Shown piece after piece: positions 8,553-19,042 of a stretch of 64,000 nucleotides of DNA. The position numbers and the translations under genes are program-made. The first letter of the stretch is position 1. Every line of letters starts with the position of its first letter. Where the stretch lies: NCBI RefSeq assembly GCF_014844075.1, contig NZ_CP062165.1, forward strand, positions 5,394,001 to 5,458,000, given 5' to 3'. The notes under the pieces are model-generated. The model saw nothing but the letters and a program-made list of their open reading frames with translations. It did not search any database and was not told where the DNA came from. The DNA is from Paenibacillus sp. JNUCC-31. GTDB taxonomy: Bacteria > Bacillota > Bacilli > Paenibacillales > Paenibacillaceae.

Positions 8553-9553
8553 TTGGCAAATACATACGGGAAAAGCTCAGCTGGTTATTGTTGCTAATAA
8601 GCATGCAGCTCATCATTTTATTTGTGGCCTATATCGACACGTCCATTCCATTCCGTTCTGTAGCCTATATCGTCGTGCTGAATGTGGTGGTATGCATCGT
8701 TTTTATCTGGGCGAGATATCCAAGGGAGTCCCGTTTCTACAAAAGATTAACCACCTGGGATCATACGTATGATTTGGGGGATTTGGATATCGCGCAAAGC
8801 CCTTATGAACGAATTGTGCACGACGCGGTGACTACCCAGACTGAACGTTATCGGAAGGAGTCTTCGTCTCATTTCATTTTGCTGAAACAGGAGAAGGATG
8901 AGATGTTGGCCTGGATTCATGAGGTGAAGACACCCCTAACCGCGCTGCAACTGATGATTGAGCGTATGCCGGATGACAAACTTCAGGGCCAGATGACGTA
9001 TGAATGGCTGCGCATTCACCAACTGCTCGATCAGCAGCTTCACCAGAAGCGTATTCCATTTATGCATAATGATTTGTTTGTCGAAGAAACGGAGCTTGAA
9101 CCGATTTTGAATGGCGAAATTAGAGCCTTGAAGTCATGGTGCATCTCCAAAGGTATTGGCTTCGATGTGTCTTTGTATGTGAAAAAGGTACTGACGGACA
9201 GCAAATGGTTAGGCTTCATCCTACGGCAGTTGCTCAGCAATGCGGTGAAATATAGTCATTCCTCTGATATTGTTATTGAAAGCAGGGAGCAGGATGGGCA
9301 TCTTATACTGACGATTCAGGATTATGGACGAGGCATTGAGGCCCAGGATTTACCGCGTATCTTTGATAAAGGCTTCACTTCAACGCAAGGCAGGCTGGAG
9401 GGAACGGCAACGGGAATGGGATTGTATTTGACCAGACAGGTGGCACAAACACTTCATATAGACATTAAGGTACAATCTGCTTTTGGAGAGGGCACAATCG
9501 TCAAACTGATCTTCCCGCGAAAGAATGACATGATCCACCTCGCAGGCGTGTGA
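8549..9553 (+). CDS. Intramembrane-sensing histidine kinase, BceS-like
   Basis: 334 residues. Two transmembrane segments (about 11-28 and 37-55) joined by a very short outside loop, so it cannot bind a ligand by itself; this is the hallmark of Bce-type kinases that sense through their ABC transporter. Phosphoacceptor His124 is in [12 protein letters not shown]; the N box is [10 protein letters not shown], then G1 DYGRGI and G2 [10 protein letters not shown]. It overlaps the response regulator by 4 bases. The transporter follows after a roughly 100-base gap that holds a promoter-like region and the predicted operator. Confidence 0.92.
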   Translation: MIGKYIREKLSWLLLLISMQLIILFVAYIDTSIPFRSVAYIVVLNVVVCIVFIWARYPRESRFYKRLTTWDHTYDLGDLDIAQSPYERIVHDAVTTQTERYRKESSSHFILLKQEKDEMLAWIHEVKTPLTALQLMIERMPDDKLQGQMTYEWLRIHQLLDQQLHQKRIPFMHNDLFVEETELEPILNGEIRALKSWCISKGIGFDVSLYVKKVLTDSKWLGFILRQLLSNAVKYSHSSDIVIESREQDGHLILTIQDYGRGIEAQDLPRIFDKGFTSTQGRLEGTATGMGLYLTRQVAQTLHIDIKVQSAFGEGTIVKLIFPRKNDMIHLAGV

Positions 9554-9566
9554 CAACATTGTCACA
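9549..9566 (+). promoter_or_regulatory. Predicted BceR-type operator (perfect palindrome)
   Basis: TGTGACAACATTGTCACA is an 8+8 perfect inverted repeat with a 2-base centre and contains TGACA-N4-TGTCA, matching the TnACA-N4-TGTnA pattern known for BceR-like regulators. It overlaps the kinase stop codon and lies about 50 bases upstream of a TATGAT -10-like hexamer at 9618-9623 with no good -35, as expected of an activator-dependent promoter driving the transporter genes. Confidence 0.7.
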
Positions 9567-9653
9567 TGCTTTTTGGTTTTGTTCGGTGAATCGCACGATA
9601 AATCGGAGCATCCGGCCTATGATAGAGATATAGCAAAGAGGAGTGAGTGGGAT

Positions 9654-10409
9654 ATGTGGATACTGGAAGCCAAAAAAATTCATAAAGTATACGGCAATAA
9701 ACTAAATAAACAGGAAGTTCTTAAGGGGATTGATCTCGGCGTAAGTAAAGGGGAATTTGTTGGGATTATGGGACCTTCGGGTTCGGGGAAAACGACGCTG
9801 CTTAACGTTCTGTCCTCCATCGACCGGGTAAGTCAGGGCACCATTGACATTGAGGGTCAGGAGTTCACCGGCATGAAGGAGAAACAGCTTGCTGAATTCC
9901 GTAAATGTCATTTGGGTTTTATTTTTCAGGAATATAATCTGCTGGATACGCTCACGGTGAAGGAAAATGTATTGCTACCGCTCTCGATTACAAGTATCCC
10001 GAAGCATGAAGCACACCTGAAGTTTGAACAAATTGCCCGTGAACTGGGCATATATGAGCTGAAAGACAAATATCCCTCCGAGATCTCGGGTGGGCAGAAG
10101 CAGCGGACTTCAGCTGCGCGTGCGTTTGTACATGATCCAAGCATAATTTTCGCTGATGAGCCGACAGGTGCACTGGATTCCAAATCGGCTTCGGACCTGC
10201 TTGGCAAATTGAGTGATATGAACAGCAGGCATCAGGCTACGATTATTATGGTTACGCATGATCCGTTTGCTGCGAGTTATTGCAGCAGGGTGATTTTCAT
10301 CCGGGACGGTCAGATCTACACCCAATTAAATAAAGGAGACGAGTCCCGGCAATCCTTCTTCAATGATATTATCAAAACTCAGGGGGTGCTGGGTGGTGTG
10401 CAGCCATGA
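9654..10409 (+). CDS. Bce-type ABC transporter ATPase
   Basis: 251 residues. Walker [10 protein letters not shown] (40-48), Q-loop [17 protein letters not shown], signature ISGGQKQR, Walker B IIFADEP with TGALDSKS, and the switch MVTHD give a complete MacB/BceA-class ATPase. It energises the BceB-like permease that removes cell-wall-targeting peptide antibiotics such as bacitracin, and signals to the kinase; the actual drug range is unknown. The ATG at 9654 is preferred because AGAGGAG lies about 10 bases before it. Its stop overlaps the permease start by 4 bases. Confidence 0.9.
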   Translation: MWILEAKKIHKVYGNKLNKQEVLKGIDLGVSKGEFVGIMGPSGSGKTTLLNVLSSIDRVSQGTIDIEGQEFTGMKEKQLAEFRKCHLGFIFQEYNLLDTLTVKENVLLPLSITSIPKHEAHLKFEQIARELGIYELKDKYPSEISGGQKQRTSAARAFVHDPSIIFADEPTGALDSKSASDLLGKLSDMNSRHQATIIMVTHDPFAASYCSRVIFIRDGQIYTQLNKGDESRQSFFNDIIKTQGVLGGVQP

Positions 10410-12331
10410 GTCTGAACTATATCATCTTTCGCAATCTGAGGAAAAACCTGAAGAATTATTATCTTTACGTCTTTGCCCTGATCTTTAGCGTGGCACTGTA
10501 TTTTTCCTTTGTAACGTTACAGTATGATCCCTCCATGGATGAGGTTGCTGAATCAACGAAAGGAGCGGCTGCGATTGGCGCATCCTCCGTGTTACTGATT
10601 GTCATTGTGGGCATTTTTCTGCTCTATGCCAATACGATTTTTATCAAGCGACGTAGTAAGGAGATTGGATTGTTTCAGCTGATCGGACTGACGAAGGGAA
10701 GAATTTTTGGCATCTTGAGTGCGGAGAATTGCATTCTCTACTTTGGTTCAATGGTAGTGGGTATTGTTATCGGGTTTCTGGGTTCCAAGCTGATATTGAT
10801 GATTTTGTTCAAAATTCTTGGAGTTGAGGCCATCGCAGAGCTGTATTTTTCACCAATGGCCTTGTTGCAGACCGTGATTGTTTTTGCCGTGATGTACTTG
10901 CTCATCATGTTGATGAATTACACCTTTATCCGAGCACAGAGCATTCTATCCCTCTTTCGGGTGTCTTCTACAACAGAGCAGCAGGTACAGAAGTTATCTA
11001 TAGGGCAGATTCTGATGGGCATCTTAGGTATTACTCTGATTGTGTTCGGTTACATACTGTCTGCACGGCTGTTCAGCGACGAGAAATTGGATATGCAGCA
11101 GTTAATGTACACAATGATTTTAATTCTCTTTTCGGTTATTTTGGGGACGTATCTATTCTATAAAGGCTCTGTCAGTTTTCTCTTTAATCTGGTCCGCAGA
11201 AGTAAAAAAGGTTATCTCTCTATTAACGAAGTATTATCGTTATCCTCCATCATGTTTCGCATGAAGTCGAATGCCTTGCTGCTGACCATTATTACTACCG
11301 TATCGGCACTTGCCATAGGCATGTTGTCGCTCAGTTACATTTCCTACTATTCGGCAGAGGCGCAAGCCAAAGAAAGCCTACCGGAGGATTTCTCTTTTGC
11401 TCAGGAAAATGTGAAGGATCGTTTTGTAGCCGAATTGGATCACAAACAGATTCCATATGAGGAGAAGCACAGACAGCCTCTGTATATTGAAATTGATGCA
11501 CACAAGGTGATGAATGACTCCACAATGGAGGAGCCGTTGTTCAGCAGTGTAGTAAGTGACAGCATGGTAGATAACATTGATCTGAAACCAGGCGAAGTCA
11601 TTTTCATGGGGTACGGCAATGTGATTCAGCAATTCTTTTCCATTCGGGATGATGGTCCCATTGTTCTGCACGGATTGAAAAAAACGATTGACCAGCAATT
11701 GATTGGAACCCTCAAACAGGGCGTGCTTCCTGTGTATTACACCAAAGGAACGCCTGTAGCGGTTGTGGATGAATCGGTTTATGCGGAGCTCACGCAGGAT
11801 CTTGATCCGAAACTTCAGAAGGGGGAACCGACCGATTATTACGGTGTGCAAATTACAGATCCAGGGCAGGACGAGAATGCGTATGCCATTTTTGCAGATC
11901 TGCAATTAGAGGCCCCAAGCTTCTCTCAGATCGAATTCAGAAATAACCAGCGTACCACTATGGGCCTGATCATGTTCATTGTTGGTTTCCTGGGTCTAAC
12001 CTTCCTGATTACATCGGGTTGCATTCTCTATTTTAAACAAATGAATGAGAGCGAAGAAGAGAAATCGAACTATACCATTCTGCGAAAACTTGGATTTACT
12101 CAAGGCAATCTGTTACGTGGGATTCAGTTCAAGCAGTTGTTTAATTTCGGCATCCCACTTGTCGTGGGCCTGAGCCATAGTTATTTTGCCGTGAAATCAG
12201 GCTGGTTCTTTTTCGGTACAGAACTGGTCACACCTACGGTAATCGTCATGATTGTATATACGTTGTTGTATTCAATCTTCGGCCTGTTGTCCGTATTGTA
12301 TTACAAACGTGTGATTAAAGAATCATTGTAG
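10406..12331 (+). CDS. Bce-type ABC transporter permease (FtsX-like domain, BceB-like)
   Basis: 641 residues. One N-terminal transmembrane helix (about 18-38), FtsX-like bundles near 55-240 and 285-330, a large extracellular region (about 335-520) between membrane segments, then three more helices (about 525-640). This ten-helix layout with an outside domain of roughly 200 residues is specific to BceB-type permeases and forms the drug-sensing part of the flux-sensing complex with the kinase. Closest relatives cannot be separated (BceB, PsdB or YxdM) by eye. The operon ends at the hairpin at 12363-12411. Confidence 0.9.
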   Translation: MSLNYIIFRNLRKNLKNYYLYVFALIFSVALYFSFVTLQYDPSMDEVAESTKGAAAIGASSVLLIVIVGIFLLYANTIFIKRRSKEIGLFQLIGLTKGRIFGILSAENCILYFGSMVVGIVIGFLGSKLILMILFKILGVEAIAELYFSPMALLQTVIVFAVMYLLIMLMNYTFIRAQSILSLFRVSSTTEQQVQKLSIGQILMGILGITLIVFGYILSARLFSDEKLDMQQLMYTMILILFSVILGTYLFYKGSVSFLFNLVRRSKKGYLSINEVLSLSSIMFRMKSNALLLTIITTVSALAIGMLSLSYISYYSAEAQAKESLPEDFSFAQENVKDRFVAELDHKQIPYEEKHRQPLYIEIDAHKVMNDSTMEEPLFSSVVSDSMVDNIDLKPGEVIFMGYGNVIQQFFSIRDDGPIVLHGLKKTIDQQLIGTLKQGVLPVYYTKGTPVAVVDESVYAELTQDLDPKLQKGEPTDYYGVQITDPGQDENAYAIFADLQLEAPSFSQIEFRNNQRTTMGLIMFIVGFLGLTFLITSGCILYFKQMNESEEEKSNYTILRKLGFTQGNLLRGIQFKQLFNFGIPLVVGLSHSYFAVKSGWFFFGTELVTPTVIVMIVYTLLYSIFGLLSVLYYKRVIKESL

Positions 12332-12362
12332 AATCAGATAGTAAGGAACAGAGGATTACATT

Positions 12363-12411
12363 AAGAAAGAGTAACTGTGTGAAGAAGTACAGTTTGCTCT
12401 TTCTTTTTTTG
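12363..12411 (+). terminator. Rho-independent terminator of the Bce-like operon
   Basis: Stem AAGAAAGAG plus AACTGT paired with ACAGTT plus CTCTTTCTT, followed by a T7 run. It lies 31 bases after the permease stop. Confidence 0.8.
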
Positions 12412-12445
12412 TGAAGGCTATGTTAAATCGTGTTGCTTATCCAAA

Positions 12446-12949
12446 TCATTTTATTGTATTTGCTATTTCAATTAATGTTTGGTGATCGTATAACGGTTCA
12501 AGATTATTATTTTTCCCTGAAACAAGAGAGTAAGTTAAACCCTCATTTCTCCAATAAATGGCGTTGACATGTTCGTCTCCTTGGTCCCACGTCTGCGAAC
12601 CGTTAGCTAATTGTAGTCCTTTTTTTCCATTTGGAGGCGTATCAGCCTTGGAGTTTGTCATCATGAGAATCAAGGTCAATCCTTCATCGGTATTTTCATA
12701 CGTGATTTCCACAGCATCAAATGTACCATTGGTATCTAAAACTCTTGCTGATTTTTGATCAACTTGGAACGGAACGGACGGCTGTTTCATTTCAAACGGG
12801 ATCTTAGCTTTCGCATCTTCAATTGAAATCTCAACTGGAGGACTCCAATCCGATTGCTTGTTCGGTTGATGACTTTCCACTTTTTGTGAGCAGGCAAACA
12901 ATAAAAGAGGTATCGTACATAGGAATAGTAATTTACTTACAGCTTTCAT
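12446..12949 (-). CDS. Lipoprotein with DUF4367-like domain
   Basis: A 167-residue secreted lipoprotein. The signal is MKAVSKLLFLCTIPLLLFAC with Cys20 as the lipidated residue. The C-terminal part (VEITYENTDEGLTLILM, then WRNEGLTYSLVSG and a final LIEIANTIK) resembles DUF4367 domains, which are often attached to anti-sigma or sporulation membrane proteins. GAGGTGATGAA is a good ribosome binding site before the ATG. It is divergent from pgsA across about 217 bases. Role unknown. Confidence 0.72.
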   Translation of the reverse strand: MKAVSKLLFLCTIPLLLFACSQKVESHQPNKQSDWSPPVEISIEDAKAKIPFEMKQPSVPFQVDQKSARVLDTNGTFDAVEITYENTDEGLTLILMMTNSKADTPPNGKKGLQLANGSQTWDQGDEHVNAIYWRNEGLTYSLVSGKNNNLEPLYDHQTLIEIANTIK

Positions 12950-13166
12950 TTCATCACCTCGATATGAGAATAGTTAATTCTATTACGTTTCCATTAGATG
13001 GAAAGTTGCATGATCCTTCCTGTGAAGTCTGAAAGATAAAATCGCTCACATGTTTTTCCCATCATATTTGAAGCAGTAATAGTCTAAGCCTTTTGTGAAA
13101 AAAAAGGAGGATGACACGAGGGTGGAGAAATCACAACATATGGAGTGAAAAAGAGGGAGGGTTTCC

Positions 13167-13754
13167 ATGAACCTGGCTAACAAAATCACCCTGGCGAGAA
13201 TGGCATTGATTCCATTGTTTATGTTGTGTTTTATCCCGTTTCCGTCTTGGATACAGGAGTCGAGTGAGTTTATTCGTTTTTTGGATCAGCATGGCTTGGT
13301 GATAGGAGTTATTATTTTTGCAATAGCTGCAGGTACGGATAAGCTGGATGGGTATGTGGCGAGAAAATATAATCAAATCACCAATCTGGGAAAATTGCTT
13401 GATCCACTGGCAGATAAACTGTTGATTTCGGTTGCTCTGATCATGATGGTTCAGGAGAATCTGATCGGTTCATGGATTGCTGTGATCATTATTGGACGTG
13501 AAATTGTCATTACAGCGCTGCGTATGATTGCTACTGAACAGGGAATTGCTCTGGCTGCTGATCGATATGGCAAGATTAAAATGGTGCTCCAGGTGGCAGC
13601 TATCATCACTGTGTTATTGAATAATGCTCCGTTTAGTTTGCTGACTGATGTGCGGATTGATGTGATTTTATTATGGCTGGCGGCAGGAGTTACGCTGTTA
13701 TCGGGATTGAACTATATCGTGGTGAACTATAAGTTGCTTCACATCGGAAGATAG
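13167..13754 (+). CDS. pgsA: CDP-diacylglycerol--glycerol-3-phosphate 3-phosphatidyltransferase
   Basis: A 195-residue integral membrane enzyme of phosphatidylglycerol synthesis, producing phosphatidylglycerophosphate from CDP-diacylglycerol. The CDP-alcohol phosphotransferase motif DGYVAR-x8-G-x3-D-x3-D is intact (about residues 61-83), preceded by NKITLARM at the N terminus. There are four to five further hydrophobic segments. GGGAGGG lies 5-6 bases before the ATG. It stands apart from the cinA/recA region where pgsA often lies, so it may be a second copy; this cannot be judged from this window. Confidence 0.92.
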   Translation: MNLANKITLARMALIPLFMLCFIPFPSWIQESSEFIRFLDQHGLVIGVIIFAIAAGTDKLDGYVARKYNQITNLGKLLDPLADKLLISVALIMMVQENLIGSWIAVIIIGREIVITALRMIATEQGIALAADRYGKIKMVLQVAAIITVLLNNAPFSLLTDVRIDVILLWLAAGVTLLSGLNYIVVNYKLLHIGR

Positions 13755-13792
13755 GAAGAGTCAAGGGAGTTATGGTCCTCAATACAAATGTT

Positions 13793-13828
13793 AACCCTGC
13801 ATTACTATGCAGGGTTTGTTTGTCGTTA
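13793..13828 (+). terminator. Rho-independent terminator after pgsA
   Basis: AACCCTGCAT-tact-ATGCAGGGTT is a perfect 10-bp stem with a 4-base loop, followed by TGTTTGTCGTT. Confidence 0.8.
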
Positions 13829-13944
13829 CTTCTGTTCAAAAATGTGTGGGGCATAGCCAGGGTTCCTAGTATACTTAGTGTATCTGAATGTACATACAAT
13901 GAATCGGAAAACAGGCACCATGGTGCTGATTCAGGAGGATCTCA

Positions 13945-16614
13945 ATGCAACAGGAACATAATACTGGTCTCCACGGGGACTGGCTTCAATTTATGATTTT
14001 AACAACCAAACTGGAACTTCCACCATTGCCAGCGGATACAATGGATCGTCCAAGGCTCAATGTGCATCTCGAAGAATTGTTCCAAACCAAAGTTACCTTG
14101 TTGACTGCCCCGGCGGGTTCAGGGAAATCAACACTTCTTGGCAGCTGGGTGAAAAGTGAAGCAGTACATGCGGCATGTGTCTGTCTGGATGATAAAGATC
14201 AGGACCCGCTTCAGTTTTGGCTTTACATTATTCATGCACTGGATCGAGTGAGAGAGGGGCTCTGTGGAGAAGTCCTGCCACACTTTTTGCAACGGTATCC
14301 GATAGATCCAAGTTCAGCATTAATATTATTATTGAACCGCGTTGCTCTGACCAGTCAACATACACTTCTCATTCTGGATGACTATCATGCTGTAACCCGG
14401 CCCGAGATTCATGAGCAGATGCAGTACTTTATCGAGAACCTTCCCCGCTCTATTCATCTGATACTGTCAAGTCGCACCTATCCTCCCTTCAAGCTTGAGA
14501 AGCTGCGTCTGCGAGGGGAATTGAAGCAATTAACGCTTCAGGAACTGGCGTTTACGGCAGAAGAAGGTATTGAATTTTGCCAGGAAATTATGCAATTGGA
14601 TATTGCCGGGGGGGATGCGCGTGGCTGGGTACAACAGACAGAAGGCTGGGCTGCCGGATTGAAGCTGCTTGCTTTATCTCACGCATTGGGTGCAAACTCG
14701 TTGGTCGGCCCAATACATGAGATATCGTCTTCTCTGACTCATGAAGTTCAAGGACAGACGGGGCAGAGATCGATTTCGGAGTATCTGCTGGAAGAGGTGT
14801 TTCAGCGTCAGTCACCGGAAATGCAGCGGTTTCTGCTTCGAACAGCGATCACGAGAAGAATGAACAGCGGTCTATGCCAGGTATTAAGTGGTATGCAGGA
14901 AGCTCCGCAATTGTTAAGACAGCTGGAGAAGGAACATCTCTTCCTTATTCCGCTTGATCGGGAAGCGAACTGGTATCGTTATCATCACTTGTTCTCTGCA
15001 TTCCTAAAGCGTGAACTGGCCCGGTATGGCACAGATCAGGTGAATGAATTGCATGTCCTTGCCGCACATTGGTATGAGCAGCAAGGATACCCCGCTGAAG
15101 CGCTGGATCATTATATTCTTGGACAGCATATGCAGGATGCAGCCAGACTGTTGGAAGAGTTGTTTGCCCATTTTATTATGGGAGAGTGGTGGACGCTCCG
15201 GCGGTACTTCGATGTTTTGCCACTGGAAATTGTGAAGGCACGTCCAAAATTATATATGTCCTACCTGTTTCTTGTTGCGCGTGAAATGCCTTATGGACAG
15301 ATGGTGAAGCAGCTTGATGAACTGGAACACGTCATCCGGGTGCATCTGCAAGGTCAGCTTGAACCTGAGATTATCGGGTATTTGTTGCAAGTCGTTTGTG
15401 TGATGCGAGCCTACATGGCATATCTGAACAGAGATTTGGAGGGGCTGGCTCATTATTTGGTGTCCTACATTGATCAGGGATATCCCGACGATATTGCCTT
15501 TCAGTATATGGACTATGATCGGAGAGAAAGCATGCGTCTACGCAGCTTTCATGGCGTGAATGGCTACTTGAGGCGTGGGGAAGCTTGCTTCGCTAAGATT
15601 ACAGAACGTTGGTATGCTGAACATGCCTATGTAACGTCGTATTATGGTGTCGGATATGGTGAAATTTTAATGGAACAGGATCGATTACCAGAAGCGGTAT
15701 GTTATGCGGACCGAGCGCTTGAAGTGGCTTTACAGATCAAGGTAGCTGCGCTGCTCGTTCCTGCGTATGTACTCAAGGCCAGACTGGAACTTACACTGGG
15801 CAGACCGGAGGAAGGTATGAAGCTGCTTCAACAGGTTACGGGATTATTATCTGTGAAGGATATGGATTACTGGCAGCCAGCACTGGAAGCACATCAACAT
15901 CGAATTTTACTTGAAATGAGTCCTGTGGAATCGGCTCAAACCATTCTGGTTAAGGCAGTAGGCGAAGATCGCATGGCCGCTGAGACCAGCTGTGATCAGA
16001 CATTCCATTCCATGGTCCGTATACGTGCGATGATCGTCCTTGAACAGTACGCTCTTGCGCGAGAGGAACTAAGACGTATTCGTAAACAGGCTGAAGAACG
16101 AGACTGGCTGACTGAACAGATAGAGTGTGCCTTGCTGGAGTCAATCATGCTGCAAAAGGAAGGATTCATAGATGCTAGCGTAGCCGCGTTATCCCGTGCT
16201 CTGGTGTTGGGGGGATCGGAAGGATATATCCGTTCATTCGTTGCTGAAGGTGAGCAAATGAAGCGGTTGCTGCAGAAATATCTGTATTTAGGTCGTACGA
16301 AGGCAATACAGGATCATGGTGTAAAAATGGCGTATGTGAAGCAGTTGTTATCGGCATTCGCGAGAGATAAACGGACAAAGGGCTTCTCACCTGTAGGGAA
16401 GGCAAACCTTGATACAAAAGAAGTGGGGCTTAGCCCTATGGAGCAAAAAATATTCGGTTATATAGCTGAGGGGCTGACCAGCAAACAGATTGCTGCCGAG
16501 TTTGGTATCTCACCCGGAACCGTAAATACCCACATCCGCCGAGTGTTCGCGAAGCTGGGTGCGAATAGTCGTACGCATGCTGTACAAATTGCTGAGCAGC
16601 GGGGATTGTTATGA
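13945..16614 (+). CDS. MalT-like LuxR-family ATP-dependent transcriptional regulator
   Basis: An 889-residue large regulator. Walker A TAPAGSGKST (54-63), Walker B LLILDDYHAV (about 143-152), a helical TPR-like middle (about 330-800) and a C-terminal LuxR helix-turn-helix (LSPMEQKIFGYIAEGLTSKQIAAEFGIS.., about 827-885). It belongs to the STAND/MalT class that oligomerises with ATP and an inducer to activate promoters. AGGAGG lies 7 bases before the ATG at 13945. Relatives usually begin near residue 17 (MILTTKLELPP), but that ATG has no ribosome binding site. The SLH surface protein begins 134 bases downstream in the same direction and is the obvious candidate target. Confidence 0.88.
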   Translation: MQQEHNTGLHGDWLQFMILTTKLELPPLPADTMDRPRLNVHLEELFQTKVTLLTAPAGSGKSTLLGSWVKSEAVHAACVCLDDKDQDPLQFWLYIIHALDRVREGLCGEVLPHFLQRYPIDPSSALILLLNRVALTSQHTLLILDDYHAVTRPEIHEQMQYFIENLPRSIHLILSSRTYPPFKLEKLRLRGELKQLTLQELAFTAEEGIEFCQEIMQLDIAGGDARGWVQQTEGWAAGLKLLALSHALGANSLVGPIHEISSSLTHEVQGQTGQRSISEYLLEEVFQRQSPEMQRFLLRTAITRRMNSGLCQVLSGMQEAPQLLRQLEKEHLFLIPLDREANWYRYHHLFSAFLKRELARYGTDQVNELHVLAAHWYEQQGYPAEALDHYILGQHMQDAARLLEELFAHFIMGEWWTLRRYFDVLPLEIVKARPKLYMSYLFLVAREMPYGQMVKQLDELEHVIRVHLQGQLEPEIIGYLLQVVCVMRAYMAYLNRDLEGLAHYLVSYIDQGYPDDIAFQYMDYDRRESMRLRSFHGVNGYLRRGEACFAKITERWYAEHAYVTSYYGVGYGEILMEQDRLPEAVCYADRALEVALQIKVAALLVPAYVLKARLELTLGRPEEGMKLLQQVTGLLSVKDMDYWQPALEAHQHRILLEMSPVESAQTILVKAVGEDRMAAETSCDQTFHSMVRIRAMIVLEQYALAREELRRIRKQAEERDWLTEQIECALLESIMLQKEGFIDASVAALSRALVLGGSEGYIRSFVAEGEQMKRLLQKYLYLGRTKAIQDHGVKMAYVKQLLSAFARDKRTKGFSPVGKANLDTKEVGLSPMEQKIFGYIAEGLTSKQIAAEFGISPGTVNTHIRRVFAKLGANSRTHAVQIAEQRGLL

Positions 16615-16748
16615 TGAGGTGAAACCATGTCTACTCTTTTGTAGACTGTTTTCGAATGAAGGTCTCTCCTACAATAAAGGTAATCAAATAACTCTTGCGG
16701 TCTTTGATGACGTAAGGGTTATATCCATGTGGGAGGTAACGTTACGAG

Positions 16749-18884
16749 ATGTCAACACGTGTATCCAATCCAAAAGTTTGTTCTAAAAATAGGCACCGTA
16801 AGGTCTCGCCTTATTTGGCAGCCCTTCTGTCATTATCAGTCATTGCGGTTCCCGGAACAGTGAGTGCAGCGACCGATGCAGTAAGCATTGGTGACTTGCA
16901 GCAGGCAGCACCGTGGGCCAGGCAAGCCATTGAAAAGGTTGCTGAACAACAGATGATTCTGGCGGATGCAGCAGGTAATTTTAACCCAAGTGCAACGTTA
17001 ACAAGAGGGGACCTTGCGTACACATTGGCACAATTATTGGAACTGAAGGAGCTGACTTCAGATCCGCTTCCAGATCTGTTATTCAAAGACATTGAAAGTT
17101 CCGCTGAGAATGGCGCGTATATTATTACTCTCAAATTGGCCGGAATCATGAACGGTTATCCAGATGGTACATTTCGTCCAGGCGGTTTGGTGACAAGGGA
17201 AGAGCTGGCAACCACGATCATTCGGGCGCTGAAAGTTAAAGGATATGATGAAGCGTTACATCCAACCAAAGTGTTGTCATTTAAGGATACGTCCAACATT
17301 AGTGCTTGGGCTTTGCCAAGTGTACAACAGGCCGTTGAGTTGGGGATTTTGAAAGGGGAAAATGGAAACTTTGCTCCGAAGCGCTCCACTTCCAGACAGG
17401 AAATGGCTGTGATTGCATTACGCACAACCGAGCTTATTCAAGCACTTGAAGAAGCTGCAAGTCAGGGGGGCGCCAATCCGGAATCCAATTCTAATGAGCC
17501 AGGAAAGGTAACTGAGGTGCAGGGCACGACTTCAGGCGGCAATGATGCAAAGAACGGCGCAGGAAACACAAATAGTAATTCTGGGGTAACGCCAGGGAAT
17601 GGAAATGGAAGCACGGGTGGAGGAAGTGGATCCACGCCTACCAATCCAACGAATCCAACGAATCCAACCAATCCAACGAATCCAACGAATCCAACGAATC
17701 CAACGAATCCTACCAATCCTTCCAACCCAGGTACGGGGAACAGGGCTCCGGTGGTGATTAGTAGCGGTTTGCCAGATCAGGAACTTACATTGGATCACGC
17801 CTCACCCGATTGGCAGGCCTCCTCTTATTTTAGTGATCCCGATGGGGATGAATTGCAGTTCAGTGTCGTAGCAGGAGATGAAACCATCGTTTCCTCCACT
17901 GTGGATGGCCAAGTGATTCGACTTGTGCCACAGGCTGCTGGAGAAACATTGCTAACGATCAAAGCGACCGATGATCAGGGCGCAAGTGTCACGGCACAAC
18001 TCAAGGTTAAGGTACAGGTCAATACGATAAGCCGCCAATTCCCTGATCCGCATCTGGCTGGAGCCGTTGCTTATTGGTTGCAAAAGGATGTGGATGATCC
18101 GCTAACCAAAGATGAATTGGTGGAAGCTCTTATACAGACGAATGGTGGACTGTATGCAAGGAATGCAGGCATTTCCGATCTGACAGGAGTCGAAATATTC
18201 AAAGGGTTGAATGTTACTGAAATAGACCTGTCCGGAAACGAAATAAGCAAGGCGGATGCCTCTGGATTCGATCATTTGAAATGGCTGGATTTATCCGGTA
18301 ACCAATTGTCGGAAATCAATGTTTCCGGACTGGATCAGCTGGAGTATCTGAATCTCGCGAATAATCGACTTTCTTTATTGGATGTGAACGGACTACATTC
18401 CTTGCAGGAACTTGATATGAATAGTAATGAGCTTGTTCATTTACCTGTTGGCGTTGCTGAACTGTCTGATTTGCAATACTTGAATGTAAATGACAACTCC
18501 ATACGCCTGAGAGAAGAGCCTGATTTCACTTTGCATCTGACATTGCTGCAACGTTTGTCCATGTATGATTTTGATGATGCTCCCCCTGTACTGGTGGAGG
18601 CACCTGCGGGTAATATCGCTTATGTTGGTGGAGAAGAGACCGAGATCGACCTGGCATACATGTTTGAAGATGAAGATGACGAGAGTTCGACACTGGTTCT
18701 CACTGCGGATTCAGCAGATCCACAACTGGCTGAAGTCAGAATGGAAGGACAGAAGTTATACGTTAAAGCTCTTGGATTTAGCGAGACCCCGATTCAGATT
18801 TACGTGCAGGCAAGAGACATATTGGGCAAAATGGATTCAGGATATGTAGAAGTCATGCTCAAGATAAGAGAAGAATTGCTTTGA
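16749..18884 (+). CDS. S-layer-homology surface protein with NPT repeat, Ig/cadherin-like and leucine-rich domains
   Basis: A 711-residue exported, wall-bound protein. A signal peptide ends near residue 41 (VPGTVSAATD). Three SLH domains follow (about 47-100, 105-165, 170-228; the second contains GIMNGYPDGTFRPGGLVTREE), which bind pyruvylated wall polysaccharide. Then come a Gly/Asn/Ser-rich linker, a PTN tripeptide repeat (about 296-325), a cadherin/Ig-like domain (335-430; YFSDPDGDELQFSV), leucine-rich repeats (about 470-610; LEYLNLANNRLSLLDVNGL) and a second cadherin-like domain at the C terminus. GGGAGGT lies 11 bases before the ATG. Likely an adhesin or receptor; the ligand is unknown. 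Confidence 0.88.
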   Translation: MSTRVSNPKVCSKNRHRKVSPYLAALLSLSVIAVPGTVSAATDAVSIGDLQQAAPWARQAIEKVAEQQMILADAAGNFNPSATLTRGDLAYTLAQLLELKELTSDPLPDLLFKDIESSAENGAYIITLKLAGIMNGYPDGTFRPGGLVTREELATTIIRALKVKGYDEALHPTKVLSFKDTSNISAWALPSVQQAVELGILKGENGNFAPKRSTSRQEMAVIALRTTELIQALEEAASQGGANPESNSNEPGKVTEVQGTTSGGNDAKNGAGNTNSNSGVTPGNGNGSTGGGSGSTPTNPTNPTNPTNPTNPTNPTNPTNPTNPSNPGTGNRAPVVISSGLPDQELTLDHASPDWQASSYFSDPDGDELQFSVVAGDETIVSSTVDGQVIRLVPQAAGETLLTIKATDDQGASVTAQLKVKVQVNTISRQFPDPHLAGAVAYWLQKDVDDPLTKDELVEALIQTNGGLYARNAGISDLTGVEIFKGLNVTEIDLSGNEISKADASGFDHLKWLDLSGNQLSEINVSGLDQLEYLNLANNRLSLLDVNGLHSLQELDMNSNELVHLPVGVAELSDLQYLNVNDNSIRLREEPDFTLHLTLLQRLSMYDFDDAPPVLVEAPAGNIAYVGGEETEIDLAYMFEDEDDESSTLVLTADSADPQLAEVRMEGQKLYVKALGFSETPIQIYVQARDILGKMDSGYVEVMLKIREELL
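17635..17727 (+). repeat. In-frame 9-bp tandem repeat encoding (Pro-Thr-Asn)n
   Basis: About nine copies of a CCAACGAAT-type 9-mer with small variants (CCAACCAAT, CCTACCAAT, CCTTCCAAC) inside the SLH protein gene. It encodes a stiff spacer between the wall-binding and presumed ligand-binding parts. Near-identical copies make slip-strand length variation likely without breaking the frame. Confidence 0.9.
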
Positions 18885-18911
18885 AATAACGAATTGAATA
18901 AATAGTACGTT

Positions 18912-18946
18912 GAACGCATCTCCCATGGAGGTGCGTTGTTTTATTT
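18912..18946 (+). terminator. Rho-independent terminator
   Basis: AACGCATCTCC-CAT-GGAGGTGCGTT stem (one G-T pair) followed by GTTTTATTTTAT, 28 bases after the SLH protein stop. Confidence 0.8.
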
Positions 18947-19042
18947 TATATGGAATCAGATCATGTTAAAATATGCAAGAAACGAATACGGCTGCGATTG
19001 ACAACGTCATACGATAATCAACTGGAAAGAAGGAACACTCTC

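Noticed and set aside
17462..17725. Minus-strand frame made of Gly-Phe-Val repeats
   Set aside because: It is only the reverse reading of the PTN tandem repeat in the SLH gene.
17638..17727. Short tandem repeats considered as a CRISPR-like array
   Set aside because: Units are 9 bases without spacers and are in frame inside a gene.
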